In this document: in pieces, positions 1-8,703 of the stretch
Position numbering within the stretch: the stretch's first letter is position 1
How the letters are laid out: every line of letters starts with the position of its first letter
Source: Promethearchaeota archaeon
GTDB lineage: Archaea > Asgardarchaeota > Lokiarchaeia > Sigynarchaeales > SOKP01
Assembly (NCBI GenBank): GCA_030605085.1
Contig: JAUWBH010000055.1
Location: 1 to 31,896 of the forward strand
DNA: 31,896 nt
Direction: 5' to 3'
Made by a program: the position numbers and the translations under genes
Notes under the pieces: model-generated
Databases searched by the model: none
Seen by the model: the letters and a program-made list of their open reading frames with translations, nothing else
Told to the model about the DNA's origin: nothing

Positions 1-1132
1 CTTCTCGTAAGATTCTCGTGCCTTCTTTTTTCAAATTAATAGACGCATTTTTATCTCTATCGTGCGTAGTCCCGCAATTTAAACAAGTCCACGCTCTTTC
101 TTGTAAGGTAAGGTTGTTGTTTTTCCAACCACAGCGTGAACAGAATTTGCTTGAGGCAAAAAATCTATCAACGAGAACAAAATGCGTTCCTTTCCATTCC
201 ATTTTGTATTTTAAATAGGTCGTGAATTGATACCACGAAAAATCTAACGAAACCGATTTTGAAAGCCCCGAATTGAACTTCTGCATCCCTTTAACGTTTA
301 AATCCTCTAAAATGATGGCATCAAAGGTATCGGCTAACTTTCTGGTGAGCTTGTGCGTCCAATCTTTTTTCCGATTGCATATTTTCTCGTAGTGCCGTGC
401 CAATTTCAATCGTGCTTTTTCTTGGTTCTTAGAACCTTTCTTCTTTCGCGAAAGTTCCTTGTGTAGTTTCTTGGTCTTTTTCTCTTCGGAACGGTAGAAG
501 CGCGGGTTCTCCATTTTCACAATATTGTTCACCAAGAACTCGTTTGCCGACATATCGAAAGCGGTTATATCTCGTTCGCGTATTATTCGTTTCTCGTTCG
601 CGTCATTTTGAGCTTCTAAAGTGAAAGACACGAAATACTTGTTCGATTTCGTCTTTTTGACGGTAGCGTGTTTGATCCTTTCGGAAAACACCCTCTCATC
701 GTTATATTTTATCCATCCTAATTTCGGTAACTTTACTTTCTTTCGTTCAAAATCAATTTTGATATTTCCGTTCGTTTGTTTGGTCGTATAACTTTCCTTT
801 CCCTTCCTTGACTTGAATTTCGGAAAGCCCACCTTACGACCATTTTTCAGCCCGTTAAAAAAGTTTTGATACGCCTCAAATAAGTGTTCCCTTGAGGATT
901 GTAGCGCAATAGAGTCTGCTTCTTTTAGAAACGGAAACTCTGCTTTGTATTGCTTTTCGGTTTTATATTTATATTTCTTAAGAGCATCCTTATCGTCCTT
1001 TAACCGTTTGTAGACTTCTTTCCTCTCGTTTAACATCTGGTTATGGACGAAGCGACTACACCCGATTGTCTTGTGAAGTTGAATCCGTTGCGTCTTATTC
1101 GGATATATCCGAACGTTCATAGCTTGAATCAT
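1..1132 (-). CDS. tnpB: TnpB RNA-guided nuclease of an IS200/IS605-type element, 3' end cut by the window edge
   Basis: I translated the minus strand from ATG 1132-1130 to the edge: 377 open codons without a stop. The order fits TnpB/OrfB: an N-terminal helix-turn-helix region (IYPNKTQRIQLHKTIGCSRF), a RuvC-like core with Asp in TAFDMS and Glu in IILEDLNVKGM, a zinc ribbon (CSRCG, then CLNCG) and the third acidic residue in DRDKNASINL. All three RuvC carboxylates and four cysteines are present, so it could be active. TnpB proteins use a transposon-end RNA to cut DNA next to a short target-adjacent motif and help the element persist. No TnpA is visible; it could lie outside, or the element may depend on a TnpA elsewhere. 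Only the extreme C-terminus and the right end with its guide RNA are missing. Codon use is richer in CG dinucleotides than in the neighbours, suggesting transfer. Confidence 0.9.
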   Translation of the reverse strand, partial: MIQAMNVRIYPNKTQRIQLHKTIGCSRFVHNQMLNERKEVYKRLKDDKDALKKYKYKTEKQYKAEFPFLKEADSIALQSSREHLFEAYQNFFNGLKNGRKVGFPKFKSRKGKESYTTKQTNGNIKIDFERKKVKLPKLGWIKYNDERVFSERIKHATVKKTKSNKYFVSFTLEAQNDANEKRIIRERDITAFDMSANEFLVNNIVKMENPRFYRSEEKKTKKLHKELSRKKKGSKNQEKARLKLARHYEKICNRKKDWTHKLTRKLADTFDAIILEDLNVKGMQKFNSGLSKSVSLDFSWYQFTTYLKYKMEWKGTHFVLVDRFFASSKFCSRCGWKNNNLTLQERAWTCLNCGTTHDRDKNASINLKKEGTRILRE

Positions 1133-1211
1133 TTACTTGTAAAAAGAGGGAATTATGATTTAAATCGATTACGGGGCGGTGGTTTTTTGATTTTTTCTCC
1201 GAAAAAATAAG

Positions 1212-1253
1212 GCTCAATTCATCACTCCCATAAATGGGGTTGTTTTCTTGAGC
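1212..1253. repeat. Nested inverted repeat at the probable left end of the TnpB element
   Basis: GCTCAA at 1212-1217 pairs with TTGAGC at 1248-1253, and inside it CCCAT/ATGGG (1227-1231 and 1234-1238) forms a tight hairpin. Subterminal imperfect palindromes at the left end are typical of IS200/IS605 elements. It lies between the tnpB start and the point (1260/1261) where similarity to idi begins, which is where the element border is expected. Confidence 0.5.
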
Positions 1254-1260
1254 TGTCAGG

Positions 1261-1363
1261 ATAAAAATTTAAAAGCAAATCCGCCAATATCTGCTCCAAG
1301 CACTATACTTTTAGCGATATCTATTCCAGTTTTCAATTACCGTTAGTAACAGTAATATTGAAA
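1261..1363 (-). pseudogene. Fragment of a second copy of idi (type 2 IPP isomerase)
   Basis: Bases 1261-1337 match 1614-1690 inside the intact idi gene with only four differences in 77. Read on the minus strand they encode TGIDIAKSIVLGADIGGFAF, and three of the four differences are silent while the fourth changes Tyr to Phe. Weaker, gapped similarity continues to about 1363. The silent bias suggests the copy was once under selection, either a duplicate of the neighbouring gene or an idi allele from a related strain. The match stops abruptly at 1260/1261, beside the TnpB element, after TTTAT on the minus strand. It has no start, no stop and no full domain, so it cannot work alone. Confidence 0.8.
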
Positions 1364-1431
1364 ATATTATTTTAGAAAAATCAATTAAAAATCTTACTAA
1401 TTAATCCTTACCCTCCTGAGAAACATTATAA

Positions 1432-2526
1432 TTATTGATGTAAAAATTGATATAGTTTTCCTAAAATTACTCTTTTACTCTTATTACTTTTCAAGCCATC
1501 TATATTATTTATGTTCATAAGCCACAGACATGAGCGTAATTCATTTTTTAATGTTTGAATTTCTTTGACAGTATTAGATATTGAACTGTTTTTATAATCT
1601 TTCCATGAGGTTAATAAAAATTTATAAGCAAATCCGCCAATATCGGCTCCTAGAACTATACTTTTAGCGATATCTATTCCAGTTTTCAATCCACCAGTAG
1701 CAATAATTAATTTATTAGTTGCTTTTCTTACTTTAATTATACTAACTGGTGTAGGAACACCCCAATCTCTAAAAACTTTAGCAGGATTCCGTACATAATT
1801 CTCATTGATTTCATTTTGGCGATAAAATTCAATAGCAGCAAAACTAGTTCCTCCAGCTCCGCCAATATCAAATCCATCAAAGCCTAATTTATCAAGATTT
1901 TCAGCTAATTTTTGATTAAATCCTGTCCCTACTTCTTTTGCTATTATAGGAATTTCTGTTCTCGCTCTAATTTTCTGGAAATTTTGCCGAAAATACTTAT
2001 AAGAGATATTACCTTTATCTTGAACTAGTTCGTGCAATGCATTTAAGTGAATAGCCATTACATCAGCATTTATCATACTTATACATTCATTAAAATCTTC
2101 TTGGTTAAAATCAATCGAACCTATTTGACCTAAACCTATGTTTCCAATAATAGGAATAGTAGGAGCAACTTCGCGTACTATTTCAAACGAATCAACGGTG
2201 GAGGGATCTTCTAATCCAATGCGTTGACTTCCCACGCTCATAATGATATTCTCTTCTTCGGCAGCTTCGGCAAGAATTTTGTTAATCTCTTTAGAAACGG
2301 GATGTCCACCAGTAATTGCCGAAATACAAATGGGTGCTGAAATTTGCTTATTAAAGAAATTTATTGATAGATCAACATCTTCAAAATCCATCTCTGGAAT
2401 GGGATAGTGAATCAATTTAATATCATCAAAATAATTTTCAGAATGTTGTACATCATATTCTAAGGGAATTTTAAGATGTTCTATTTTTCTATCTATAATT
2501 TCCTTAGATTGATTTGGTTCAGGCAT
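1432..2526 (-). CDS. fni: Type 2 isopentenyl-diphosphate delta-isomerase (FMN-dependent)
   Basis: This enzyme interconverts IPP and DMAPP, the last step of the row, using reduced FMN. The 364 residues match the family length. Visible family motifs are AITGGHP (70-76), MSVGSQR (96-102), a HLN segment near 160, IAKEVGTG and the FMN-phosphate loop regions FDIGGAGGTS and IATGGLKTG. One point is odd: the usual NxxQE motif holding the proposed catalytic Gln reads NALHE, with His165 in the Gln place and Glu166 kept. The gene lies 37 bases after ipk and is the last of the row; a second, broken copy follows. The start ATG 2526 is well placed and no other is needed. The family is certain; full activity with His165 is not. 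Confidence 0.93.
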   Translation of the reverse strand: MPEPNQSKEIIDRKIEHLKIPLEYDVQHSENYFDDIKLIHYPIPEMDFEDVDLSINFFNKQISAPICISAITGGHPVSKEINKILAEAAEEENIIMSVGSQRIGLEDPSTVDSFEIVREVAPTIPIIGNIGLGQIGSIDFNQEDFNECISMINADVMAIHLNALHELVQDKGNISYKYFRQNFQKIRARTEIPIIAKEVGTGFNQKLAENLDKLGFDGFDIGGAGGTSFAAIEFYRQNEINENYVRNPAKVFRDWGVPTPVSIIKVRKATNKLIIATGGLKTGIDIAKSIVLGADIGGFAYKFLLTSWKDYKNSSISNTVKEIQTLKNELRSCLWLMNINNIDGLKSNKSKRVILGKLYQFLHQ

Positions 2527-2563
2527 TTTTCCTTCCTTATATTTATTATAACATAATGCAAAA

Positions 2564-3379
2564 TTAATTATTAATTAATATATTTGTACAATTTATTTTT
2601 TGATTTTTCAATGACTTATGGATATAACCTTCTTTTAATCCATTTATTAATTGCACGGGAACATTATATTTGCAAATTTTTTTAATAGAATTAAGTTTAC
2701 CTTCAATTCCACCAGTAACATCGATCTTTTTACCTAGGTCTGCTAATTCTATATTTTCTAATTCATTAGAATAGCATTTAGTAGCCAGTATGCTATTATT
2801 ACTGCCATTTTTATCAATAATATACAATCCATCCGTTTCCATTGTAAAAATGACTTTTGAAATGTGATATTTCTTTAAATTTTCACATAACTCAAAAATA
2901 ATCTGATCTCCTGAAATGATCGAAAATGAACCTTGCTTATCAAGAATGATGTCACCATATAAAATTGGCAAGATTTTAAGATCTAAAGCAGTTTCAATAA
3001 TTTCAATAGAGTAAGTTGAGATTTCTTTAGAATCTTTGATAAAAATACTGGAAGCTTGAATTGATAATGCTGGATAATTTTTTTCTAAAAACAAATTTAT
3101 TATATAAGAATTGAACTTATTCATTGATTGGTGAGTTTTAGCAAGTCCAAGAATTTGATTTGGAATAGATGTATCAAGTCCGTTAGAAATGCTATATTTT
3201 TTTGCGAGAGGATGACCAAATGAACCTCCATTATGAATTAAGATTAATTTCTCATTAGCATCAATAATTTGTTGAATTGCGGTTTTTACAACCTCTTCTC
3301 TAATAGAAAAAGGTTTAGTTTTATCAGTTAATAAACTTCCACCCAATTTTAACAGAAATATTTCATTACTTCTTTTCAA
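2564..3379 (-). CDS. ipk: Isopentenyl phosphate kinase
   Basis: It phosphorylates isopentenyl phosphate to IPP, the step that makes the archaeal mevalonate route differ from the eukaryotic one. The protein belongs to the amino acid kinase fold: KLGGSLLTDK at the N-terminus binds ATP phosphates, HNGGSFGHPLAKKY is the conserved glycine loop with the catalytic His of IPK (in FGH), followed by ISGDQI and the nucleotide-site segment DVTGGIEGK. The 271 residues are normal for archaeal IPK. It sits 13 bases after the mevalonate kinase stop and 37 before idi, so it is almost surely co-transcribed with both. Translation starts at ATG 3379. Confidence 0.93.
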   Translation of the reverse strand: MKRSNEIFLLKLGGSLLTDKTKPFSIREEVVKTAIQQIIDANEKLILIHNGGSFGHPLAKKYSISNGLDTSIPNQILGLAKTHQSMNKFNSYIINLFLEKNYPALSIQASSIFIKDSKEISTYSIEIIETALDLKILPILYGDIILDKQGSFSIISGDQIIFELCENLKKYHISKVIFTMETDGLYIIDKNGSNNSILATKCYSNELENIELADLGKKIDVTGGIEGKLNSIKKICKYNVPVQLINGLKEGYIHKSLKNQKINCTNILINN

Positions 3380-3392
3380 TTTTAATTCTTAC

Positions 3393-4359
3393 TCATCCAA
3401 TCATTGTTCTCCAAACATCATATCCTTCTTTCTCGATAGACTTGGCAATCTTTTCCTGTGATTCTTTGTTTTCAGCTAAAGCAATAACCAAGCCACCCCT
3501 ACCTGTTCCCGTCATTTTAGCACCTATTGCTCCATTTTTTAGCGCTATATTCACTAACTTATCGTTTATTTCTCCTGAAACCGTGATTTTTTGAAGCAGT
3601 TTGTGGTTTTGATTTATTAAATTACCCAAAGTTGTAACATTTCCTTCAAGCAAGGCTTTTTTTGCTTTATCTGATAAAATATTATATTCACTAAATATTT
3701 TCTCAAATTTTTCTTGATTAGCTTCTTTTAGGCGCCGAACATCAGCAACTACTTCTGTTGTTGAAGCTGTTATTCCTGAATTTGCGATTACTAATGGCAT
3801 CTTTTTTGGTGATTGAAGGAGGGTCATTGTATTTTTTCCACCACTTAAATTTTTCACAAACCAAATCAATCCACCATAAGTAGAGGCCGTGTTATCAATA
3901 CCCGAAGGCGTTCCATGGTAGGCTCTCTCTCCTTCATACGCAGCTTCATTTATCTTATCATCATCTAACTTTATATTAAAGCAATCATTAAGGGCACGAG
4001 CTAATGATGTACATTGAGCGGCAGAAGCACCAACTCCACTCGCAGCAATCAAATCTCCAGCAAAAGTTATTTCAAGTTTTTGACTCTCTATATCTATTTT
4101 TAAATGCTCGATTACATTTTTAATCGATTGCATTGTTTCATCGTATTTCGTTTTTTTATAACCAAGTGTTGCGGGTCTCTGGTCGTTGACGACCCAACCT
4201 TGTCCATCAACGACTTTAACATCTGCAGATGTGTAGGAGCCTAATGCTGATACGATTGCTGGAAATCCATACACAACAAAATGATTGCGTTTATTCCTGA
4301 ATTGGGAATTAAATTTCGCCAAAAAGTATGGTCTTTCCATATCCTATTCCAGTTCCCAT
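3393..4359 (-). CDS. mvk: Mevalonate kinase, interrupted by a 31-base candidate intron
   Basis: A GHMP kinase that makes 5-phosphomevalonate from mevalonate and ATP. The body shows GDLIAASGVGASAAQC (the ATP loop), GTPSGIDNTAS and GAKMTGTGRGG near the end. The continuous frame begins at ATG 4340, but its first 17 residues look random and lack the family's first strand. In another frame, ATG 4359 follows a strong GAGGT ribosome site 7 bases upstream (overlapping the stop of the preceding gene) and encodes GYGKTILFGE, which is exactly the missing motif; it then runs into TAA. Removing 4284-4314 joins it to HFVVYGFPAIV, giving GKTILFGEHFVVYG and a normal 311-residue enzyme. I therefore choose 4359 as start with exons 4359-4315 and 4283-3393. 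Without removal the kinase would lack its N-terminal motif. Confidence 0.88.
4284..4314 (-). other. Candidate bulge-helix-bulge intron (31 nt) in mevalonate kinase
   Basis: Minus-strand structure: central helix GGCG (4320-4317) against CGCA (4289-4286), three pairs plus a terminal G-A; 5' bulge AAA (4316-4314); inner helix TTTAATTCC with GGAATAAA, one A bulged; loop CAATTCA; 3' bulge ATC (4285-4283). Cutting after the second base of each bulge removes exactly 31 bases and yields the codons GGC GAA CAT for the GEH motif. The outer helix is weak, which is the poorest part of the model. The first ten bases around the junction, GAAATTTAAT, are identical to those at the roadblock insertion. Confidence 0.7.
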
Positions 4360-4369
4360 TTTCTTTACC

Positions 4370-4759
4370 TCATTTTGTCTCAATAGTTCCTTCTGAACCA
4401 TTAACAATAATTTTTTGGCCAGATTTAATATTTTTAATATCAATTTTATCCACACAAGGAATTTCACTAATAATGCAACCTACCGCGATGATTGTATCGA
4501 TTTGTTCGTTTACGATTGCTGCAGGAGCCATATTATTTTTTTTCATTCTATACATTGTATACGACCCTACAGTCGAACCTTTACCAGTAGGAAAGACTAA
4601 GACTTTTCCTGTTATGGATTGACCTTCGAGTTCATGTCCAACTTCGACAACTTTACCAGTATCAGGGTCAACGCCACCATAAAATGAAATTGCGTCATTG
4701 GTTACAATCGCTTCTGCCTCAACGGTTCCTTTATAGATTTTTCTTCCTTTTATCTTCAT
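4370..4759 (-). CDS. Phosphomevalonate dehydratase small subunit (DUF126 / aconitase X small)
   Basis: With the next-listed large subunit it dehydrates 5-phosphomevalonate to trans-anhydromevalonate 5-phosphate, the step specific to the archaeal mevalonate pathway described in Aeropyrum. The 129-residue protein is the swivelling domain of the aconitase family. It shows VFPTGKGSTVGSYTMYRM, with the conserved Ser of the GKGST loop, and AAIVNEQIDTIIAVG. Its ATG overlaps the stop of the large-subunit gene by four bases (4756-4759), which suggests coupled translation and equal subunit supply. Its own TGA (4372-4370) overlaps the ribosome site of mevalonate kinase. Function is assigned from family and context. 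Confidence 0.92.
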   Translation of the reverse strand: MKIKGRKIYKGTVEAEAIVTNDAISFYGGVDPDTGKVVEVGHELEGQSITGKVLVFPTGKGSTVGSYTMYRMKKNNMAPAAIVNEQIDTIIAVGCIISEIPCVDKIDIKNIKSGQKIIVNGSEGTIETK

Positions 4760-5955
4760 TTTATTGCCTCCTCAATACATTTTTCGATTGATCCAATTTT
4801 AACTTTAAAGTTATTCTTAGCACGTCCATAATAACACGCTTTTGCTGAATCTACCATGATTCCCTTAAAGCGCCCTTTAATTGGAGCTACAACACAACAA
4901 GTATCCGCTGCAAACTTTGCTCCAGCATCTTCAATAATTTTAGAAAAACCAGCTTCATCTGCAATTTTTTTTGTAGGTCGGGCAGTAGTTATCCAAAATT
5001 CTTTTTTTACTTGCTTTCCTTTTATTAATTTTGCTATTTCCTCGATTTCGTGAATTGAAGCGTGTGGACACCCAATACTAACAAAATCTATTTCAAGATC
5101 ATCGTCAATAAGTTCAGCACGAGTTTTATCTAAATCGTCCTGATTAATTTCATATACAACATCACTTGGTTTGGGGTATTTATTATATTCTGGAGTTATT
5201 TCTTCCATGTGGAATAGTGCTGTTCCACCGTAAGTAGCTACGGAAGCACAAAAAGATTTGAGTTCCTCAACAGTAGCTGATGGGATTCCCGTAATATAAG
5301 GTATTTTTTTCCCTAATTTAATTAATTTATCACCAATTATTTTTCCCAATACACCAAATTCGTCAGTACCTTTAATTGGAGCATTTATCTTAACTAAGAC
5401 TTGTCCATGACGATTTTCATCCAAATGATAACCGTATTTAGGCGTTTTTCCAGTTAAAGCCGCTGCTAATGCGCTTGGTCCCCCCTCACGATTCGTTCGA
5501 GCTCCAATAACAGAGTTAGAATAACAAACCGCACTACTTTCAGCCCAAGCAATATGTTGTCCATAATGAGGCGCGTTTCCAATTAAATATGGTGTACAAG
5601 AACATGTCGTAATTATTCCCATTTTAGCAAAGGCATCTATAGCGCGATTCTGATTTTTAGCAAATTCTTCATCTATTCCTAATGCTTGCCAATTTTCGCG
5701 ATCCATTCCTGCTGGATTTAAAGTCGTTAAAACTCTAACTTTCCCATCTTCGGCCATTTCGCTTAAAAATTCCAATCCCGCTTCGCCAAGATTGGCGTAA
5801 GAAACTCCTGCTATTTGTACACTATAAACTTTGACCATGTATTCAGCTTCAAATATTTCACCTAAAGTGGTTAATATTTCCATAGATTTTTGAGTAGATC
5901 TTCCTTGCTTGCCATCCAACATGTCTTTTTCTTCTGATGTTAATTTCAATCTCAT
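4756..5955 (-). CDS. Phosphomevalonate dehydratase large subunit (aconitase X catalytic subunit)
   Basis: Catalytic subunit of the iron-sulfur phosphomevalonate dehydratase. The 399 residues match the aconitase X (DUF521) family. Family motifs include VQIAGVSYANLGEAG, TTCSCTPYL with Cys118 and Cys120, HIAWAESSAVCYSNSVIG, RTNREGGPSALAAALTG, SIGCPHAS and DTCCVVAP. Several of these cysteines would hold the [4Fe-4S] cluster, though I cannot say which three from sequence alone. It starts at ATG 5955, 13 bases after the decarboxylase gene, and overlaps the small subunit by four bases. The archaeal mevalonate setting makes phosphomevalonate, rather than cis-3-hydroxyproline as in bacterial relatives, the likely substrate. 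Confidence 0.93.
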   Translation of the reverse strand: MRLKLTSEEKDMLDGKQGRSTQKSMEILTTLGEIFEAEYMVKVYSVQIAGVSYANLGEAGLEFLSEMAEDGKVRVLTTLNPAGMDRENWQALGIDEEFAKNQNRAIDAFAKMGIITTCSCTPYLIGNAPHYGQHIAWAESSAVCYSNSVIGARTNREGGPSALAAALTGKTPKYGYHLDENRHGQVLVKINAPIKGTDEFGVLGKIIGDKLIKLGKKIPYITGIPSATVEELKSFCASVATYGGTALFHMEEITPEYNKYPKPSDVVYEINQDDLDKTRAELIDDDLEIDFVSIGCPHASIHEIEEIAKLIKGKQVKKEFWITTARPTKKIADEAGFSKIIEDAGAKFAADTCCVVAPIKGRFKGIMVDSAKACYYGRAKNNFKVKIGSIEKCIEEAIK

Positions 5956-5968
5956 CGACTCCTATATC

Positions 5969-7270
5969 TTAAAAATATTTATTAATGTCTATTTTAGGAA
6001 AATCTGCTTTATTAAAACTCTTACCTTTAGCAAAAAGTGGTTTTGTTAAATCAAATCCAATTTTAGTTGTCATTTTGGTTCCTGACTCTGCGCTAGGATC
6101 TAAACTACTTCCCGGTTCTTTATCTTTAATAACCATTCTAATATCGCCTTGAAAGCGAGTTGCCATTGCCCATTCCACAGATAATGGGTCATAAATATTA
6201 ATATCTTTATCTACAATAAAAACATGTTTACAACTACTATGACCAGAAAAAGCACTATTTATCGCTTTTTTACCATCTTCTTCTGACTTTTTATCAATCT
6301 GTACAATTGCGTGTAACCATGAGCATCCCCCAGGATTTATATTTACATCTAAGCATTTAACTCCTGCGCCATTCACTTTATTGAAAATAGTTGGTTCTCG
6401 TGGCATTCCCATCAATATTTTGTGCTCAAGCGCACCAGGTAATAAGGCTTGCCAAATCGCATCCTTTCTATGAGTGATTTTTTTAACTTCAAAAACAGGT
6501 TCTTCTCTTACAATATCATATGTTTCTGTCAAATCGACAAAAGGACCCTCAGCATGTTTTTCTTCCATATAGACCCGTCCTTCTAAAACAAATTCAGCTT
6601 CTGCAGGAATTAAAAGATCAACCGAACTTGCTTTAACAACTTTAATTGGCTCTAATGCATTTGCAATATATAATTCATCAACGCCTATATCCACAGAAGT
6701 AGCTCCGGCAATTAGAATGTTAGGGGTATTTCCTATACAAAAAGCGACATCTAGTTCACTATTTTTTTCTAAAAATTTATGAAAATGACGACCTCTAACT
6801 ATTCGAGTAGCAAACTTTTCTTTGGAAAACTGCATAGCTCGATGAAAATCCATATTTTGTCCATAATCAGGATCTCTAGTAATAACGACAGCAGAACTAA
6901 TGTAGTTTCCACCGTCCTTTTCGCAATGGAGTAAAATTGGTAATTTGTCTAAATCTACATTCGTTTCTATTACTTCTTGACAAGGAGCGTTTGATATAAC
7001 ATCTGGTTCTGAGCGTTCTGATATTGCTTTAGAAAGCATTGGTATGAGATCTGCGGGAGATACACCAAAATAAGTAGCAATTACATTTTTAGTACAGAAT
7101 AAGTTGCCAACCAACCGGAATTTAGATTCTTTAATATTATTAAACATTATAGGGATTGGTTCTATCTCTTTTAAAATACCAGAGATCTCTAATCTCTTCG
7201 AAACTTCAACATCCACTTTACGAATTAATTTTTTTTCTTCAATTTTTTTTAAATATTCTCTAAAGCCCAT
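5969..7270 (-). CDS. UbiD-family anhydromevalonate phosphate decarboxylase
   Basis: A prenylated-FMN decarboxylase expected to turn trans-anhydromevalonate phosphate into isopentenyl phosphate, the substrate of the kinase encoded downstream. UbiD traits: an N-terminal MGFREYLKKIEEKKLI, then GQNMDFHRAMQ, RIVRGRHFH, the prFMN-site region around AGATSVDIGVDE, AEAEFVLEGRV, AEGPFVDLTETYD with the acidic residues of the active site, and LPGALEHKILMGMPRE. About 433 residues, usual for the family. The frame opens at a TTG (7279), but ATG 7270 gives the normal UbiD start and is preferred. The cofactor needs a UbiX flavin prenyltransferase, which is not in this window. Genes before and after belong to the same pathway. 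Confidence 0.92.
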   Translation of the reverse strand: MGFREYLKKIEEKKLIRKVDVEVSKRLEISGILKEIEPIPIMFNNIKESKFRLVGNLFCTKNVIATYFGVSPADLIPMLSKAISERSEPDVISNAPCQEVIETNVDLDKLPILLHCEKDGGNYISSAVVITRDPDYGQNMDFHRAMQFSKEKFATRIVRGRHFHKFLEKNSELDVAFCIGNTPNILIAGATSVDIGVDELYIANALEPIKVVKASSVDLLIPAEAEFVLEGRVYMEEKHAEGPFVDLTETYDIVREEPVFEVKKITHRKDAIWQALLPGALEHKILMGMPREPTIFNKVNGAGVKCLDVNINPGGCSWLHAIVQIDKKSEEDGKKAINSAFSGHSSCKHVFIVDKDINIYDPLSVEWAMATRFQGDIRMVIKDKEPGSSLDPSAESGTKMTTKIGFDLTKPLFAKGKSFNKADFPKIDINKYF

Positions 7271-7359
7271 AAATATCAACTCAAAAATTTATTTAAAATA
7301 ATGTAGTTATCATTAAGATAAATTTTTTTAGAGTATTTTATGAAACACCTTTTAAAAAA

Positions 7360-8640
7360 CTAAAGGTTTTCACCATTGAGTATTTTTTGTAAAACTTCTT
7401 TTGCATAATCTACTCGAATTTTTTTATCTAAAATCAATTTTTTAGATACTCTTTCTATTAAATCTTCTGGAACTCCAGCTAATTTAGCAATATTTCGCGA
7501 ATGTAACGCCATATGACCTTTTTGTATTCCTTCAGAAGCCAATGCTCTTAAAGCAGCAACATTTTGAGCCAAACCAACGGCTGCTGCCACTTGAGATAAC
7601 TCTTCTGCACTTTTCACATTTAAAATTTTTAATGCTAATTGCGCCATTGGATGTATTTTAGTCATTCCCCCGATTATTCCAAGTGCTAATGGAATTTCTA
7701 TTTCTCCAACTAAATTTCCTTCGGAATCAACATCAAATTTCGTTAAAGGAGAATATTTTCCGCTTAAAGACGCATACGCGTGAGCTCCAGCTTCAATAGC
7801 GCGAGTGTCGTTTCCAGTTGCTAATGTTAATGCGATAATACCATTCATTATGCCTTTATTGTGTGTAGTAGCTCTATAAGGATCAGCAAGGGCAAACTCA
7901 TACGCATTTAAGATGCCTTCAATCAATGCTTCTCCTCCTAATAACTCTTTATCAAATGTTGCTTTGCTTCTAGCTATTCGATGCGTTGCTAAATTCGAGA
8001 CAATTCTAAGATAGACTTTCCCACCACATATTTCTTCCAGATACGGGCTAATTGCTTCTGCCATAGTGTTTACTACATTAGCACCCATTGCATCTAAGAC
8101 ATTAACTAACAAGTGGAGTATTAGCATTTTTCCTTTTCTTGTTTCCAGAACTCTAATTTCAAAGTCGAATGCTCCACCACCTAATTCGTTCAAGAAAGGA
8201 TCTTGTTGGTTTGCTAATCTTATTATTTCTTCTCTGTGCTCAATTAAAGTATTTTTAGCAACTTTAATATTTTCTAGGTGAGTAATCTGAATTTGAGAAA
8301 ACATTACTGATTTAACTTTTTCAGAATGAAATCCCCCGTGTTTTCGAGCAAACCTCGCTGCATTTGATGCAGCAGCAACAACAGAAGGTTCTTCTATAAC
8401 CATTGGAATTAAATAATCTTTACTATTTATTTTAAAATTACAAGCTACACCCATTGGCAATTGATAACTACCTATAACATTCTCAATTAAAGTATCAATT
8501 TGGTTATTTGAAAAATAGCCCAAATTTTGAAGAATTTTGCATTCTTCATCATTAAGATTGAAAAGACTACATATAATTTGCTGTCGCTGTTCTATAGATA
8601 ATTTATAAAATCCAGAAATATTTGAATTGATTTCTTTCAT
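7360..8640 (-). CDS. hmgA: HMG-CoA reductase, class II type
   Basis: Reduces HMG-CoA to mevalonate with NAD(P)H, the committed step. Motifs in order: ENVIGSYQLPMGVACNF with the catalytic Glu, EPSVVAAASNAARF, DAMGANVVNTMAE (nucleotide site), THNKGIMNG with the catalytic Lys, GGMTKIHPMAQ and GHMALHSRNIA with the catalytic His. The length of about 426 residues, the lack of a membrane anchor and the spacing of the final His fit the class II enzymes of Pseudomonas mevalonii and Archaeoglobus rather than the class I enzymes common in other archaea; this suggests an old exchange with bacteria. The frame opens at TTG 8652; ATG 8640 is the more likely start. It lies 63 bases after the synthase gene. 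Coenzyme preference cannot be read. Confidence 0.93.
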   Translation of the reverse strand: MKEINSNISGFYKLSIEQRQQIICSLFNLNDEECKILQNLGYFSNNQIDTLIENVIGSYQLPMGVACNFKINSKDYLIPMVIEEPSVVAAASNAARFARKHGGFHSEKVKSVMFSQIQITHLENIKVAKNTLIEHREEIIRLANQQDPFLNELGGGAFDFEIRVLETRKGKMLILHLLVNVLDAMGANVVNTMAEAISPYLEEICGGKVYLRIVSNLATHRIARSKATFDKELLGGEALIEGILNAYEFALADPYRATTHNKGIMNGIIALTLATGNDTRAIEAGAHAYASLSGKYSPLTKFDVDSEGNLVGEIEIPLALGIIGGMTKIHPMAQLALKILNVKSAEELSQVAAAVGLAQNVAALRALASEGIQKGHMALHSRNIAKLAGVPEDLIERVSKKLILDKKIRVDYAKEVLQKILNGENL

Positions 8641-8703
8641 TATTTTTATCAACTTTTTAAAAACCTAATTGACATATCCCGTCGTAATTATTCTAATCCA
8701 AAT

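Noticed and set aside
4281..4622. Plus-strand frame of 113 codons across mevalonate kinase and the dehydratase small subunit
   Set aside because: It is antisense to two well-identified genes and has no family features.
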